Shown: positions 1 to 12,100 of the stretch, one piece after another
How the letters are laid out: each line of letters starts with the position of its first letter
Position numbering within the stretch: position 1 is the stretch's first letter
The notes under the pieces: model-generated
Seen by the model: only the letters and a program-made list of their open reading frames with translations
The model's database searches: none
What the model was told of the DNA's origin: nothing
Assembly (NCBI GenBank): GCA_963377175.1
Contig: CAUJNA010001513.1
Span: forward strand, 472,048 to 536,047
From: Effrenium voratum
Lineage: Eukaryota > Sar > Dinophyceae > Suessiales > Symbiodiniaceae
DNA length: 64,000 nt
Direction of reading: 5' to 3'
Position numbers and translations under genes: made by a program

Positions 1-3000
1 TTATCAGGAAACGTTCATTCAAAAGGCTTTATATAAACGCTTCATTATAAAGGCTGCTTACAAAGCTCCTTATAAAGCCTTCCAAGTAAACGTCTCCTGA
101 CCAACATTTTTCCTTATAAAGGCTAAGGAGCTTTGTAAGGAACCGGAAGAATCGAGAAGGAGCTTTGTAACGAGCCTTAAAAAAGGAGACGTTTAAAAGG
201 CTTGATAAGGAGCCTTGTAAGGAGCCGCTTAAAGGACCTTTTTCGGAAGCCTCATAAAGAGCTTTGTAAGGAGCTCTTTTTTGGAGACGTGTCGTCGGGA
301 GCCCCAGGACCAATGGCCACTTTATCAAGGTCAGCCTGGTGAGCTCCGAAACCGGGCTGGCCAGATTGTGAAAACTTTGAAAACTTTGGAAACTTTGGAA
401 AAAACGTCGAAATCCAAAGTTTTCAAAATCCAGCCACCGAAAATGTTGAAAAAAACACAGAAATCCAAAGTTTTCGAAATCCGGCCTTTTCAAAGTTTTC
501 AAAAACCGGCCAGCCCGGGGCCCGGAGCTTGCCAGCCTTTACAAGGAGCACTTTTTAAGGAAGCCTTCAAAAGGAGCTTGTGTAAAAATGAGGAGCCTTG
601 CAAGGAGCCTTTAAAAGGCAGCCTTTTGTAAGGAGCCCTAATAAGGAGACGTCTATGAGGGACTGCTTACAAAGCTCCTTATGAAGCCTTCCAAGTAAAC
701 GTCTCCTGACCAACATTTTTCCTTATAAAGGCTCCCCTTACACGGGCTTTGTAAGGAGCCTTTACCAGAAGGCTTGATAAGGAGCCTTGTAAGTTAAAGG
801 ACCCTCAGAATAAGCTTTGCAAGGAGCTCTTATAAGGAGACGATTTTAAGGCAGGCTAGACGGGACTGAGCAATGGCCACAGGTCAGCCCCAATGGCGAG
901 CTCCGAAACCACGCTGGCCAGATTGTGAAAACTTTGAAAACTTTGGAAACTTTGGAAAAAACGTCGAAATCCAAAGTTTTCAAAATCCGGCCACCGAAAA
1001 CTTTGAAAACTTTAGAAAAAACGTCGAAATCCAAAGTTTTCAAAATCCGGCCACCGAAAACTTTGAAAACTTTGGAAAAAACGTCGAAATCCAAGGTTTT
1101 CAAAATCCGGCCACCGAAAATTTGGAAAACTTTGAAAACTTTGGATTTCGACGTTTTTTCCAAAGTTTCCAAAGTTTTCAAAGTTTTCAAAAATCGGCCA
1201 GCCCGGGCCCCGGAGCTTGCCAGCCTTTACAAGGAGCACTTTTTAAGGAAGCCTTTAAAAGGACCTTGTGTAAAAATGAGGAGCCTTGCAAGGAGCCTTT
1301 AAAAGGCAGCCTTTTGTAAGGAGCCCTTTTAAGGAGACGTCTATGAGGGAGGCTTGATAAGGAGCCTTGTAAGGAGCCTTTATCAGGAAACGTTCATTCA
1401 AAAGGGGACTGCTTACAAAGCTCCTTATAAAGCCTTCCAAGTAAACGTCTCCTGACCAACATTTTTCCTTATAAAGGCTGAGGAGCTTTGTAAGGAACCG
1501 GAAGAATCGATAAGGAGCTTTGTAACGAGCCTTAAAAAAGGAGACGTTTAAAAGGCTTGATAAGGGGCTTGGCAAGGAGCCTTTACCGGAAGGCTTGATA
1601 AGGAGCCTTGTTAAAGGACCCTCAGAAAAAGCCTTGCAAGGAGCTCTTATAAGGAGACGTTTGTAAGGCAGGCTAGAGGAAGCTGTCGTCGGGACTGAGC
1701 AATGGCCACTTTATCAAGGCCGCCCCAATGGCCACTTTATCAAGGCCAGCCCCAATGGCCACTTTATCAAGGTCAGCCCCAATGGCGAGCTCCGAAACCA
1801 GGCTGGCCAGATTTTGAAAACTTTGAAAACTTTGGAAAACTTTGGAAAAAACGTCGAAATCCAAAGTTTTCAAAATCCGGCCACCGAAAACTTTGAAAAT
1901 TTTGGAAAAAACGTCGAAATCCAAAGTTTTCAAAATCCGGCCACCGAAAACTTTGAAAACTTTGGGAAATCCAAAGTTTTCAAAATCCGGCCACCGAAAA
2001 TTTGGAAAACTTTGAAAACTTTGGATTTCGACGTTTTTTCCAAAGTTTCCAAAGTTTTCAAAGTTTTCAAAAACCGGCCAGCCCGGGGCCCGGAGCTTGC
2101 CAGCCTTTACAAGGAGCACTTTTTAAGGAAGCCTTTAAAAGGACCTTGTGTAAAAATGAGGAGCCTTGCAAGGAGCCTTTAAAAGGCAGCCTTTTGTAAG
2201 GAGCCCTTTTAAGGAGACGTCTATGAGGGAGGCTTGATAAGGAGCCTTGTAAGGAGCCTTTATCAGGAAACGTTCATTCAAAAGGCTTTATATAAACGCC
2301 TCATTATAAAGGCTGCTTACAAAGCTCCTTATAAAGCCTTCCAAGTAAACGTCTCCTGACCAACATTTTCCTTATAAAGGCTGAGGAGCTTTGTAAGGAA
2401 CCGGAAGAATCGATAAGGAGCTTTGTAACGAGCCTTAAAAAAGGAGACGTTTAAAAGGCTTGATAAGGGGCTTGGCAAGGAGCCTTTACCGGAAGGCTTG
2501 ATAAGGAGCCTTGTTAAAGGACCCTCAGAAAAAGCTTTGCAAGGAGCTCTTATAAGGAGACGTTTGTAAGGCAGGCTAGAGGAAGCTGTCGTCGGGACTG
2601 AGCAATGGCCACTTTATCAAGGCCGCCCCAATGGCCACTTTATCAAGGCCAGCCCCAATGGCCACTTTATCAAGGTCAGCCCCAATGGCGAGCTCCGAAA
2701 CCACGCTGGCCAGATTTTGAAAACTTTGGAAACTTTGGAAAAAAACGTCGAAATCCAAAGTTTTCAAAATCCGGCCACCGAAAACTTTGAAAACTTTAGA
2801 AAAAACGTCGAAATCCAAAGTTTTCAAAATCCGGCCACCGAAAACTTTGAAAACTTTGGAAAAAAACGTCGAAATCCAAAGTTTTCAAAATCCGGCCACC
2901 GAAAATTTGGAAAACTTTGAAAACTTTGGATTTCGACGTTTTTTCCAAAGTTTCCAAAGTTTTCAAAGTTTTCAAAATCTGGCCAGCCTGGTTTCGGAGC

Positions 3001-4030
3001 TCGCCATTGGGGCTGACCTTGATAAAGTGGCCATTGGGGCTGGCCTTGATAAAGTGGCCATTGGGGCTGCCATTGATAAAGTGGCCATTGGTCTTTGTGA
3101 GGCTTCCGATTTTTTTTTTTGAAGGGCTCCTCACAAGGCTCCTCAAGCCTCTGGTAAAATCTCCTTTTTTAAGTAGAAAAGGAAACGTTTAAAGGCTTGA
3201 TAAAGGGCTTTGAAAGGAGCCTTTTCCAGAAGACGCAATTCCGAGACTTTTTGGAGCCCCTTAAAGGTCCCTTTTCGGAAGCCTCTTATAAGGAGATGTT
3301 TGTAAGGCAGGTTGGAGGAAGCTGTCGTCGGGAGCCCCAGAACTGACCAATGGCAACTTTATCAAGGGCAGCCCCAATGGCCACTTTATCAAGGTCAGCC
3401 CCAATTTCAACATCCGGCCAACGAAAACTTTGAAAAAACGTCGAAACCCAAAGTTTTCAAAATCCGGCACATTTTTGAAAACTTTGAAAAAACGCCGAAA
3501 TCCAAAGCTTTAGAAACTTTGAAAACTTTGGATTTCGACGCTTTTTCCAAAGTTTCTAAAGTTTTCAAAAACCGGCCAGCCCGGGGCCCGGAGCTTGCCA
3601 GCCTTTACAAGGAGCACTCTTTAAGGAAGCCTTCAGAACAAAATCAGGAGCCTTGCCAGGAGCCTTGAAAAGGCAGCCTTTTGTAAGGAGCTTTTTGAGG
3701 AGCCTTGTAAGGAGCCTTTATCAGGAAACGTGTATTCAAAGTGCTTTATATAAACGCCTCATTATAAGGGATGCTTACAAAGCCCCTTACAAAGTCTTCC
3801 AGCTTCCTTATAAACGTCTCCTTATAAAGGATCCCTTACACAGCTCCGAAGGAAGGCGAGTTTGTAAGGAGCCTTTATAAGGAGACGTTTAAAAGGCTTG
3901 ATAAGGGGCTTTGTAAGCCTTTACCAGAAGGCTTGATAAGGAGCCTTGTAAGGAGCCCCTTAACGTTTTATAAGGATGGCTGTATAAGCCTTTATAATGA
4001 GACCTTTATAAGGAAGCCTCATTCGCCTTG
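1..4030. repeat. Complex satellite array with nested palindromes
   Basis: Higher-order tandem repeat. The landmark CGTCTCCTGACCAAC recurs at about 91, 700, 1446 and 2350, and GCTGTCGTCGGG recurs near 1684, 2584 and 3330 (900 bp between the first two of these). Each unit has a block rich in AAGGAGCC/TTATAAAGGC words and a block built from AAAACTTTGG words. All six frames stay open over long stretches because the repeats lack stops, so the FENFG- or KVFKVF-like peptides are not proteins. Confidence 0.9.
914..1201. repeat. Palindromic core of satellite unit (best copy)
   Basis: The left arm (914-984, from CTGGCCAG to CAAA) is nearly the exact reverse complement of the right arm (1131-1201, ending in CGGCCAG). 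Between them a 60-bp unit repeats exactly in phase (GTCGAAATCC at 965, 1025 and 1085). Related palindromes lie at about 1803-2088 and 2703-2990, with shorter or damaged ones at about 357-520 and 3415-3580. Such a block could fold into a hairpin of about 70 bp. Confidence 0.85.
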
Positions 4031-4200
4031 GGCCTAGGGGCCGGGAAGCGGTCATCCGAATTCTTTGGGATCCCCAACCCAAAATGTCCGTCCGACCCCC
4101 CCAACCCATGCGACCCAAACCCATCCTCCAGCTGCCTCAGGCCCCTCTGAAGCAAGTCCCTGAGGCCAGATCCGCCCAGCCTCGACTTTTCGAAGCCGGT
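4030..4200. other. Spacer between satellite and minisatellite
   Basis: A short C-rich spacer with no reading frame or repeat that I recognise. Confidence 0.5.
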
Positions 4201-4795
4201 GCAATTCTCCCGCTTTTTTTCCGGTTGCTCAGAGGAGAAACCCTTTCATAAACAGCCCGCTCAGCAAAAGCACTTGGTTCTTCTTGTCCGGTTTCTTGAA
4301 ACAAGACACCTGGAGAGTTACCTGACTCAAGAAGGTTGCTCATGCAAACAAGAAGATGAGCATTGCCCGCTGCAAGTTTCCGCCTACAAGGGAGCCGCTC
4401 AGCGGAGGGGTCCTCCATAAACGGCCCATCCAGCAAAACGCAGCTGGCTTCCCGTGCAAGTCTCCGCAAACAAGCCGCTCAGCGGAGGGATCCTCCATAA
4501 ACGGCCCAACCAGCGAAACGCAGCTGGCTTCCCGTGCAAGTCTCCGCAAACAAACGAGCCGCTCAGCGGAGGGAGCCTCCATAAACTGCCCATCCAGCAA
4601 AACACAGCTCGTTTCCCTTGCGAGCTTCCGCAAAGCGAGGGGTCTTCCATAAACGGTCCCGCATACAAGGAAGTCGCTCAGCGGAGAAACCTTCATAAAC
4701 AGTTCATCCAGCAAAAGGCAACGTTTTTTTCTTGCCCGGCTTCGAAACAAAGAAGCCGCCCAGCGGAGAGTCCTCCATAAACGGCAGCTAAATTA
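4200..4795. repeat. ~80-bp minisatellite with CCGCTCAGCGG core
   Basis: The near-palindrome CCGCTCAGCGG starts at 4395, 4475 and 4559 (80- and 84-bp steps), with degenerate copies near 4675 and 4757 and older ones towards 4225. The remainder of each unit (CATAAACGGCCC, CAGCAAAACGCAGC, GCAAGTCTCCGC) is shared. Reading frames across it are repeat artefacts. Confidence 0.85.
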
Positions 4796-4844
4796 TCACA
4801 TGACAAGAATGATTCATTCACGCGTGAGTGCAATCATTCATTTC

Positions 4845-5712
4845 GCTCGATTCCATTTCATGTCATTTCACTTCCTTTCATTCTTCATGTCATTACATTT
4901 CCATTCACTCAGTTGCTCATTCATTCGTGTGCTTGTTCGTTCGTCCGGCCGGTCATTCATTCATTGGCTCATCCATCCATCCGTCCATTCTTTCGTTCAT
5001 CACTGACTTCACTCATTTCATCTCATTTCGTTTCATTTCATTCATTTCATTTCATTCATTCATTCATTCATTCATTCATTCATTCATTCATTCATTCATT
5101 CATTCATCATTCATTCATTCATTCATTCATTCATTCATTCATTCATTCATTCATTCATTCATTCATTCATTCATTCATTCATTCATTCATTCATTCATTC
5201 ATTCATTCATTCATTCATTCATTCATTCATTCATTCATTCATTCATTCATTCATTCATTCATTTCATTCATTCATTCATTTCATTCATTCATTCATTCAT
5301 TTCATTCATTCATTCATTCATTCATTCATTCATTCATTTCATTCATTCATTCATTCATTCATTCATTCATTCATTCATTCATTCATTCATTCATTCATTC
5401 ATTCATTCATTCATTCATTCATTCATTCATTCATTCATTCATTCATTCATTCATTCATTCATTCATTCATTCATTCATTCATTCATTCATTCATTCATTC
5501 ATTCATTCATTCATTCATTCATTCATTCATTCATTCATTCATTCATTCATTCATTCATTCATTCATTCATTCATTCATTCATTCATTCATTCATTCATTC
5601 ATTCATTCATTCATTCATTCATTCATTCATTCATTCATTCATTCATTCATTCATTCATTCATTCATTCATTCATTTCATTCATTCAGTCATTCATTTCAT
5701 TCAACCAACCAG

Positions 5713-5744
<32 letters not shown>

Positions 5745-5758
5745 CCAATCAGTCAGTT

Positions 5759-5825
<67 letters not shown>

Positions 5826-5870
5826 TAGTTTTCATTCATTTCCTTCATTTCATTCGTTCATTGGCCAGCG
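4845..5870. repeat. ATTC / AATC tetranucleotide microsatellite
   Basis: Diverged ATTC-like sequence runs from about 4845. Nearly pure (ATTC)n spans 5040-5690 with a few ATTTC interruptions, and (AATC)n spans 5705-5826. The long HSFI-repeat peptides predicted here come from the tetranucleotide tract. Confidence 0.97.
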
Positions 5871-5874
5871 ATGA

Positions 5875-7740
5875 CAGCTGCACTAGCGCATCTCAGTCGC
5901 AAAAAGCTGTGGCTCAGCCATGGATCGCAGGTCGGGGCATCCACACAAGCCACGGGCCAGCAGAGGGAGGCTTGGGCTTTGACCCTTTTTGACGGGGTGT
6001 CCCCTGATAATATTCATAGCCAAGAGTGTGTGGGAAACCAAGTGGGCTTGAGGGTTTTCAGGGTTTTCCCTCTTCTGCAAGGGTAGTCTTTAATGATCGC
6101 CCTTTGGAAAGACCAAAAATTACCGGGGTAACCATGACATTGGCGCTCCTTTTTTTGGAGGAGGGATGTGCCCCTTTTGAGGGTTGTTCGAAAGGAAACC
6201 AAAAGGAGGCCATCTATGTTCGGGGTCCTTTGGATTACGCATACACCTGGGGTCAAATAAATGAAAATCTGGCTGAGCCAGGGCTGACTCTCGTAAGCGC
6301 GGTTGGAAGTTTAGCACATCGGATATGAGAGCTCGCTTCTGTTCCTGGCAATGCGACTGAAGTTGGGTCAGCTTGACCCGCTCAAGCCACGGAATCTGCG
6401 TTCGCAGGTCTGCATACAAGCCAAGACCGGGCCAAAGATCTCCCTTCAGTCTACGGGCCAGCTGAGAAGCGTTTGGGCTTTGACGGGGTAGTCTTTAATG
6501 ATCGCCCTCTGGAAAGACCAAAGCATACCGGGGTAACCGTTCCGAACGCCAGCATGACATTGGCACTCCTTTTTGTTGAGGGGGGTGTGCCCCTTTTGAG
6601 GGTTGTTCGAAATAAAACCAAAAGTATTTTAGGGGTCCCTTGCGCAAATACCAATGAAATCGAAACGAAAAGACCTGTCCCCGGCGCAGCAGAGGCTGGA
6701 ACTACGGATGCACCTGGGGCCAAATAAAAGAAAATCTGGGTGTTGAAACCAAGGCTGACTCATAAGCGTGTTGGAGGTTTAGCGCCTCGGGCTGGCAATG
6801 CGACTGAAGTTGTCCGACACCTGATCAGGTTGATCCGCTCAAGCCACGGAATCTGCGTTCGCAGGTCGGGGCATGCGTGCAGACCGGGCCAAAGATCTCC
6901 CTTCAGTCTACGGGCCAGCTGAGAAATGGGTTTCAGGGTGTTCCCTATTCTCCACACGGATAGTCTTTAATGATCGCCCTTTGGGAAGACAAAAAAAATA
7001 CCGGGGTAACCGTTCCGGACACCAGCATGACATTGGCGTTCCTTTTCGAGGGGGATGCGCCTCTTTTGGGGATTGTTCGACAGGAAACCAAAAGGAGGCC
7101 ATCTATTTTAGGGGTTTTTTGGGCAAGTAACAAGGACTTCGAAACGAAAAGACCTGCCCTGAGCGTAGCAAAGGCTGGAATTACGGATGCACCTGGCGTC
7201 AAATATCTGAAAATCTGGGCGTTCAAACCAGGGCTGACTCGTAAGCATGGTTGGAAGTTTAGCACCTCGGACATCAGATTGATCCGCTCAAGCCACGGAA
7301 TCTGCGTTCGCAGGTCGGGGCACGCATGCAAGCCAAGACCAGGCCAAAGATTTCTTTCAGTCTACGGGCCAGCTGAGAAATGGGTTTCATGGTGTTCCCT
7401 ATTCTCCACACGGATAGTCTTTAATGATCGCCCTTTGGGAAGACAAAAAAATACCGGGGTAACCGTTCCGGACGCCAGCATGACATTGGCGTTCCTGTTT
7501 GAGTGGGGTGTGCGCCTTTTGAGGGTTGTTCAAAAGGAAACCAAAAGGAAGCCATCTATTTTAGGGGTCCCTTGGCCAAACACCAATGACTTCGAAACGA
7601 AAAGACCTGCCCTGAGCGTAGCAAAGGCAGGAATTACGGAATTGAAATCTGGGTGTACAAGCCAGGGCTCACTCATAAGCGTGGTTGGAAGTGACATGAC
7701 AGCTCGCTTCTGTTCCTGGCATTGCGACTGAAGTTGACCG
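5875..7740. repeat. Four tandem ~0.4-0.47 kb repeats
   Basis: The word TAGTCTTTAATGATCGCCCT starts at 6084, 6489, 6961 and 7415, so the units are 405, 472 and 454 bp long. Each unit also carries ACCGGGGTAACC, ATGACATTGGC, GAAACGAAAAGACCTG and CTCAAGCCACGGAATCTGCG. A frame of about 250 codons spans two units on the plus strand but is not conserved in the other units. Confidence 0.85.
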
Positions 7741-7929
7741 ATGCCTGGCTAGATTGATCCGTTCGGCTCAAGCGTCCTCAGCCACGGAAATATTAGTACA
7801 AGAGCACCCCGCAAATTGTATCCTCTTGGTGTTCCCTTTGAGCACCATGCAAACCCCGATTAAAGGAAAACCTAGTTTTGCAGGGGCACGGGGGTCTGGG
7901 GTATTCTTCAAGCTTCCCCGCGCGGAGGT

Positions 7930-8640
7930 CGAAAATGAAGCACCGGCAGAATTTGTCCAACTATTCAGTAGAAGTGCACGCGAAGTACACTTTGGCAGCT
8001 CCGGCTCGCAAGTCGCAGCTGTTCAGTAGGCGTGCAGTATGCGAAGTACACTTTAGCAGCCCCGGCTCGAAAGTGGCATCTTTTCAGCGCAAGCGTAGTA
8101 TGCGAAACGGCTCCGGCTCGAGTCGCAACTTAGCAGCGCTTGTCTAGTATGCAAAGTACACTTTCGCACCTCCGCCGCGAAAGTCGCAAGTTTTCAGTAC
8201 AAATGCAATACGCGAAGCGCACTTTGGCATCTCCGGCTTAAAAGTCTCAACTTTTCAGTACAAGCGTAGCACCCAAACTACGCTTGGCCAGCTCCGGCTC
8301 GCGAGTCGCAGCTTTTCAGCGCAGTCTACTATGCGAACTACGCTCTGGCAGCTCCGGCTCACACTTCGCAACTTTTCACAGCTTCTCAGTACAAGTCTAG
8401 CATGCGAAGTATACGGCAGCTCCGGCTCACACTTCGCAACTTTTCACAACTTCTCAGCACAAGTCTAGCATGCGAAGTACACGGCAGCTCCGGCTCGAAG
8501 GTCGCAACTTCTCAGTACAAGTGTAGCGCGCGAAGTAACTGCTCAGCACACGCGTGGTATGCTAAGTACGCTCTGGCAGCTCCGGCTCAAATGTCGCAAC
8601 TTTTCACTACAAGTCTAGACGGCTTTGCTTTTCCGTTAAA
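7930..8640. repeat. ~60-bp minisatellite (GCAGCTCCGGCTC unit)
   Basis: About eleven diverged copies of a unit of about 60 bp holding AGCTCCGGCTCG, AAGTCGCAACTTTTCAG and GCGAAGTACAC. Spacing is irregular from 45 to 75 bp. No coding signal. Confidence 0.85.
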
Positions 8641-8865
8641 TTCTGACCGCGCTTCAAGCAAACCTCGCCCCGCGAACTGCCTTGCAGCAGCGCTTCGCGT
8701 CTGCCGCTCTTTCGAAGCGAACATGCGCCTCACCTGCATGAATATGCCATGAGGTGATTGCGCCTCAGGGGAAGCACGCTGGAAATTACTCTTGGATTGG
8801 GAAGGTGCCAGGATCTGGTACGAGTAGAGTAGCCCTCCCGACGCTGCCTACGTCTGCCTGTGTTT
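8640..8865. other. Unassigned sequence
   Basis: Nothing recognised. It lies just downstream, in the minus direction, of the exon-like block at 8866-8990. Confidence 0.4.
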
Positions 8866-8990
8866 TCATGCGTCCTCATCTGCCCCAGCCTCCTCTACCA
8901 GATTGCGGTAATATGCGACATCGATGAACATGGTGTAGATGATTTGGGATGCCGTTTCAAAAGGAATTCTATCCCAAACGCAAATGGCTT
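8866..8990 (-). CDS. Exon-like block, copy A of a duplicated unknown gene
   Basis: The minus strand reads through to a TGA at 8866-8868 with the peptide FETASQIIYTMFIDVAYY followed by RNLVEEAGADEDA. A diverged relative lies at 10035-10150 on the same strand, where the peptide is SETASTIMAVLIDVARC then RNLVE. The two differ at many bases but keep the peptide pattern ETAS-I-----IDVA--RNLVE, which suggests a real coding exon. Family and function are unknown. The exon border on the right side is not defined, and a pseudogene is possible. Confidence 0.4.
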
Positions 8991-10034
8991 TGCCATGGGT
9001 CATGTCTAGCATGCAATCAAGGGACCCTTAACCCCTCCCACCAACATGGAATCCGCCAAAGGGTCTCTCGTGGAGGAAAACGGGCAGCCACAACTGAGGC
9101 TACCACCCAACAAGGGAACTACCCCTTTTTCAACAAATTATGGAAGCGGGCCCAAAACCCTCCGGTCCACTTCCATGATTATTGGATAGAGGGCATATAC
9201 CCCTTTTGGTGTTCGAAAGGGAGACTTAAAAAAAACCAGTGGGAACTTGGCTCACCCCCTCACAAGCCGGCGAGTCTTGAAAGTGACAAACCCTCAAACC
9301 GATAAACCCTTGTCAAGCTTTTGGGGCTGGATGGACAAAAGTCGCACTCGGATTAGTCTGGAGGACCCAGATGCCCCAAAGATCCCCCAAAAGTTCGGGA
9401 CTTCGTGAGTTTACAAGGCAAGAAATGCTACGTAAGGCGTGTGATTGGCTGGGGTGGTGGCAGCTGGTACGGGTAAGACCGGCGAGTCCGACACTGAAAC
9501 CAGTTACGCTCTTAAGGGGTGGTAGTTTGGTGGTGGTTTGCACGGCCGCTGACATCAAATGAATTCCTGTGGATCACTGTCCCAGAAACGCACCCCTAAT
9601 TCGTATTGTCCTTTCAAGTGACGTGCGCCTTTGTCAGAAGCCCTCAAAGTAGAACATGTCAAACAACCAAATGACCAAATGACCATGGCACGCCTGGCGC
9701 CGATCTACTTCTTCAAGGGCAGTCTTGAGATATCGGTTCTGAGGTGTGGAGGCTACACCAGCCACTTTGAGGAGTCTAGACTGGCTAAGTCGTGCGCACA
9801 CGCGCAAAAAGGGGTGCCACTGCAAACGCAAACGGAAAACGCAAGGCAGCTCCAGGCATGCAAAGGATCTGCAACATGGGCGCACCCCAATTTGAAAGGA
9901 ATTCGTGAAACACTGCCTCAAAAGTTACAAAGGCTGTTCCCCACGTTCTTCTCAGGCGTATCTGCTGAGCAGTAGTTGTGTGTCCACCTGGAGTGTTGTG
10001 AAGATCCGGAACAATCTTGGGAAAGCCCACCCTA
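8990..10034. other. Unassigned sequence between the two exon-like copies
   Basis: No repeat array and no protein recognised. Short open frames exist on both strands (for example 9313-9558 minus and 9631-9975 plus), but neither has a familiar motif. Confidence 0.4.
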
Positions 10035-10150
10035 CTACTCTACCAGATTGCGGCAACGTGCGACATCAATCAATACGGCCATGATTGTAGATGCCGTTTC
10101 AGAAGGGGTCCTTCCCGTCCCTTCCTCTGGCTGCAAATGGCTTTGAAAGG
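10035..10150 (-). CDS. Exon-like block, copy B of a duplicated unknown gene
   Basis: Minus-strand block ending in a stop at 10035, with the peptide SETASTIMAVLIDVARCR followed by NLVE. It is the diverged partner of the block at 8866-8990. At the DNA level both share CAAAGCCATTTGC, GAAACGGCATC and CGCAATCTGGTAGAG. The frame stays open further to the right (towards 10616) through sequence that looks less protein-like, so the true 5' limit is unknown. Confidence 0.4.
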
Positions 10151-10790
10151 GTGCCCTTTGCGGGATGCTGGTGATACCTATATTTAATTGCTTCCTCGCG
10201 CAACACACCAACTTGCTCCAACGATGTGACGAACCACTGCAATAATTACTGGTCCCCCATTGGTCTACCAAAAAGGCTAAAAAAGGAACACTTTGAAATA
10301 CAGAATGGATTTGTGCAGGATCGTTTTGGAGAAACGAGGGAGGTGTAGGTGTACCACCCCTCTGAACATAGCGCCCCCCCCCCCAATCCATAATCAACGC
10401 AAGCTGCCGAAGGCTTCGAGCTCGCGGATGCTGCGGCTTTTGCCAACGATCAGCTTCTTGCAGTGGTGGTGTCGCCGCGTGGACCTGGATCGCGACCTTC
10501 TCGTGTCGTCGCTCGCCTGGTCGCTCGCTCGGAGCGCAGATGGTTGAGGGCAAACGCCCCCCCCCCGGTGGAACACTCCGGACTATGCAAAGCAACACCT
10601 CCCCCACCCCAAACATAGCACACCGTCAACCCCGAAATGCGCAAGAGCTGTCTACACACAGCCCGCTGCAAACCCGTATGACAGGTTCTTGTAAAACCCA
10701 AACTGACCAAACAACACAATTGGCTCTAAACCATTGATGTTTGTCTTCTAAAAAAACTCCAAAAAGGCCATCGAACACTGCAAGATACGC
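10150..10790. other. Unassigned sequence with C-runs
   Basis: Contains two C-runs (10374-10384 and 10557-10565) and a GC-rich stretch near 10400-10550. No gene recognised. Confidence 0.4.
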
Positions 10791-11900
10791 GGGAAACACG
10801 TTCTTCCGTTCTGTTTTTGGGTTTCTGGGCTAACCTTGCTTTACTTTAACGCAAGCGACTGCCGTTTGCTGACGCAAGTGAAACTTCAACCTCGGCTGAG
10901 AATGGGACTAGCTACAGGGTTGTTTGTTCTATGCCCCCAAAGAGGCAATCCATTTTGCCAAGGGACATCGCTGCAGCCCCAAGCACGCCAATCTGACTCT
11001 GCCTCCGCAGTGCCGTTTGCCTCACTCGCAAATGGCTGTGGAATGGTCAGCCCGCTTCAATCTCGTATGACGGGCTCTAAAACCAAGTCTGACCAAACAA
11101 CGCAATTGTTTGCCTTCTAAAATAACTCCAAGAAGGCCATCGAGCACTGGAAGATACATCGCGGGAAATACGTTCTTCCGTTTTCTTTTTAAGTTTCTGG
11201 GCTACTCTTGTTTTACTTTCACACGCAAGCGACTGCCGTTTGCTGATGCAAGTGAAACTTCCTCGGCTGAGAATGGGAGGCTGCAGGGTTGTTTGCTCTA
11301 TGTTCTTGATATTCGCGGCCCCAAGATGGACCCAATAAGGCAATCCATTTTGCCAAGGGGCGTTGCTCCAACTCCACGCACGCCAGTCTGACTCTGACGT
11401 CGTAGTCGGCTCTGTGCAGTTTGCCTCAATCGCAGATGGCCGTGGAATGGTATGACCCCTAAGAAGCTTTTGGCCACCCTGCTTCAATCCTGAATGACAG
11501 ATTCGTGTAAACCCAAAACTGACAAAACGACGCAATTGGCTCTAAACCATTGATGTTTGTCTTCCGAACAACTCCACAGACCATCGCACGTTCTTTCCTT
11601 TTGTTTTTGGGTTTCTGGGCTACCGTGTTTTACTTTAATACAAGCGACCGCCGTTTGCTGATCTTCGGCTGCGAATGGGGCTAGCTAGAGGGTTGTTTGT
11701 TCTATGTCCTCGAACTTCGCGGCCCCAAGATGGACCTAATAAGGCAATCCATTTTGCCAAGGGGCATCGCCATCGCTCCAACTCCAACTCCAAGCACGCC
11801 AGGCTGAATCTGCCTTCGAAGTTGGCTTTGCGCAGTTTGCCTCAGGCAAACAAAGAGCCCAGAAGACTGAACAGCTTCAATGCAGAAAGTGTGTCATTCC
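10790..11900. repeat. Three diverged ~0.4 kb tandem repeats
   Basis: CGACYGCCGTTTGCTGA occurs at 10857, 11230 and 11645 (steps of 373 and 415 bp). Each copy shares GTTCTTCCG, GGGTTTCTGGGCTA, GGGTTGTTTG, GGCAATCCATTTTGCCAAGG and TTTGCCTCA. It adjoins the minus-strand exon at 11842-12100. Confidence 0.8.
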
Positions 11901-12100
11901 CGGTAGCCAGGGCCAACGCAAATTCGACATGAGTGTCAATGAACATGCCCAGGCACATCTTTCATGTCCCAAGAGCCCTCCTTGTTGCCCTTCTCTGCAT
12001 TGTCCGCCTTGCAGCTGACAACACTCATTCGAGTCTCGTCTACTCCGAGCATGACAACTTTGGAGCCAACGAATAAGTCCAAATAAACTAAATGGGTCCG
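11842..12100 (-). CDS. Two exons of an unrecognised gene with a 49-nt GC-AG intron
   Basis: On the minus strand, after TAG at 12101-12103, one frame reads through GSKVVMLGVDETRMS to SVVSCK at 12008. A second frame starting at 11958 reads MCLGMFIDTHVEFALAL and then ATGNDTLSALKLF, up to a TGA at 11842. Removing 12007-11959 (begins GC, ends AG, 49 nt) joins the two in frame at SCK-MCLG. Composition and hydrophobic pattern look like real protein, but I do not recognise the family. It might continue upstream in exon-like sequence at 12255-12410 and 13608-13840. Confidence 0.5.

Noticed and set aside
4828..5992. Long HSFI-repeat proteins of 310-359 residues
   Set aside because: They are translations of the ATTC microsatellite; several frames are open at once for the same reason.
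6970..7731. 253-codon plus-strand frame
   Set aside because: Spans two tandem repeat units; the matching frame is broken in the other two units and the peptide has no domain character.
7757..7776. Relict of the dinoflagellate spliced leader (TTCGGCTCAAG)
   Set aside because: Only about the last nine bases fit; the rest of the leader is absent, and CTCAAG is part of the local repeat.
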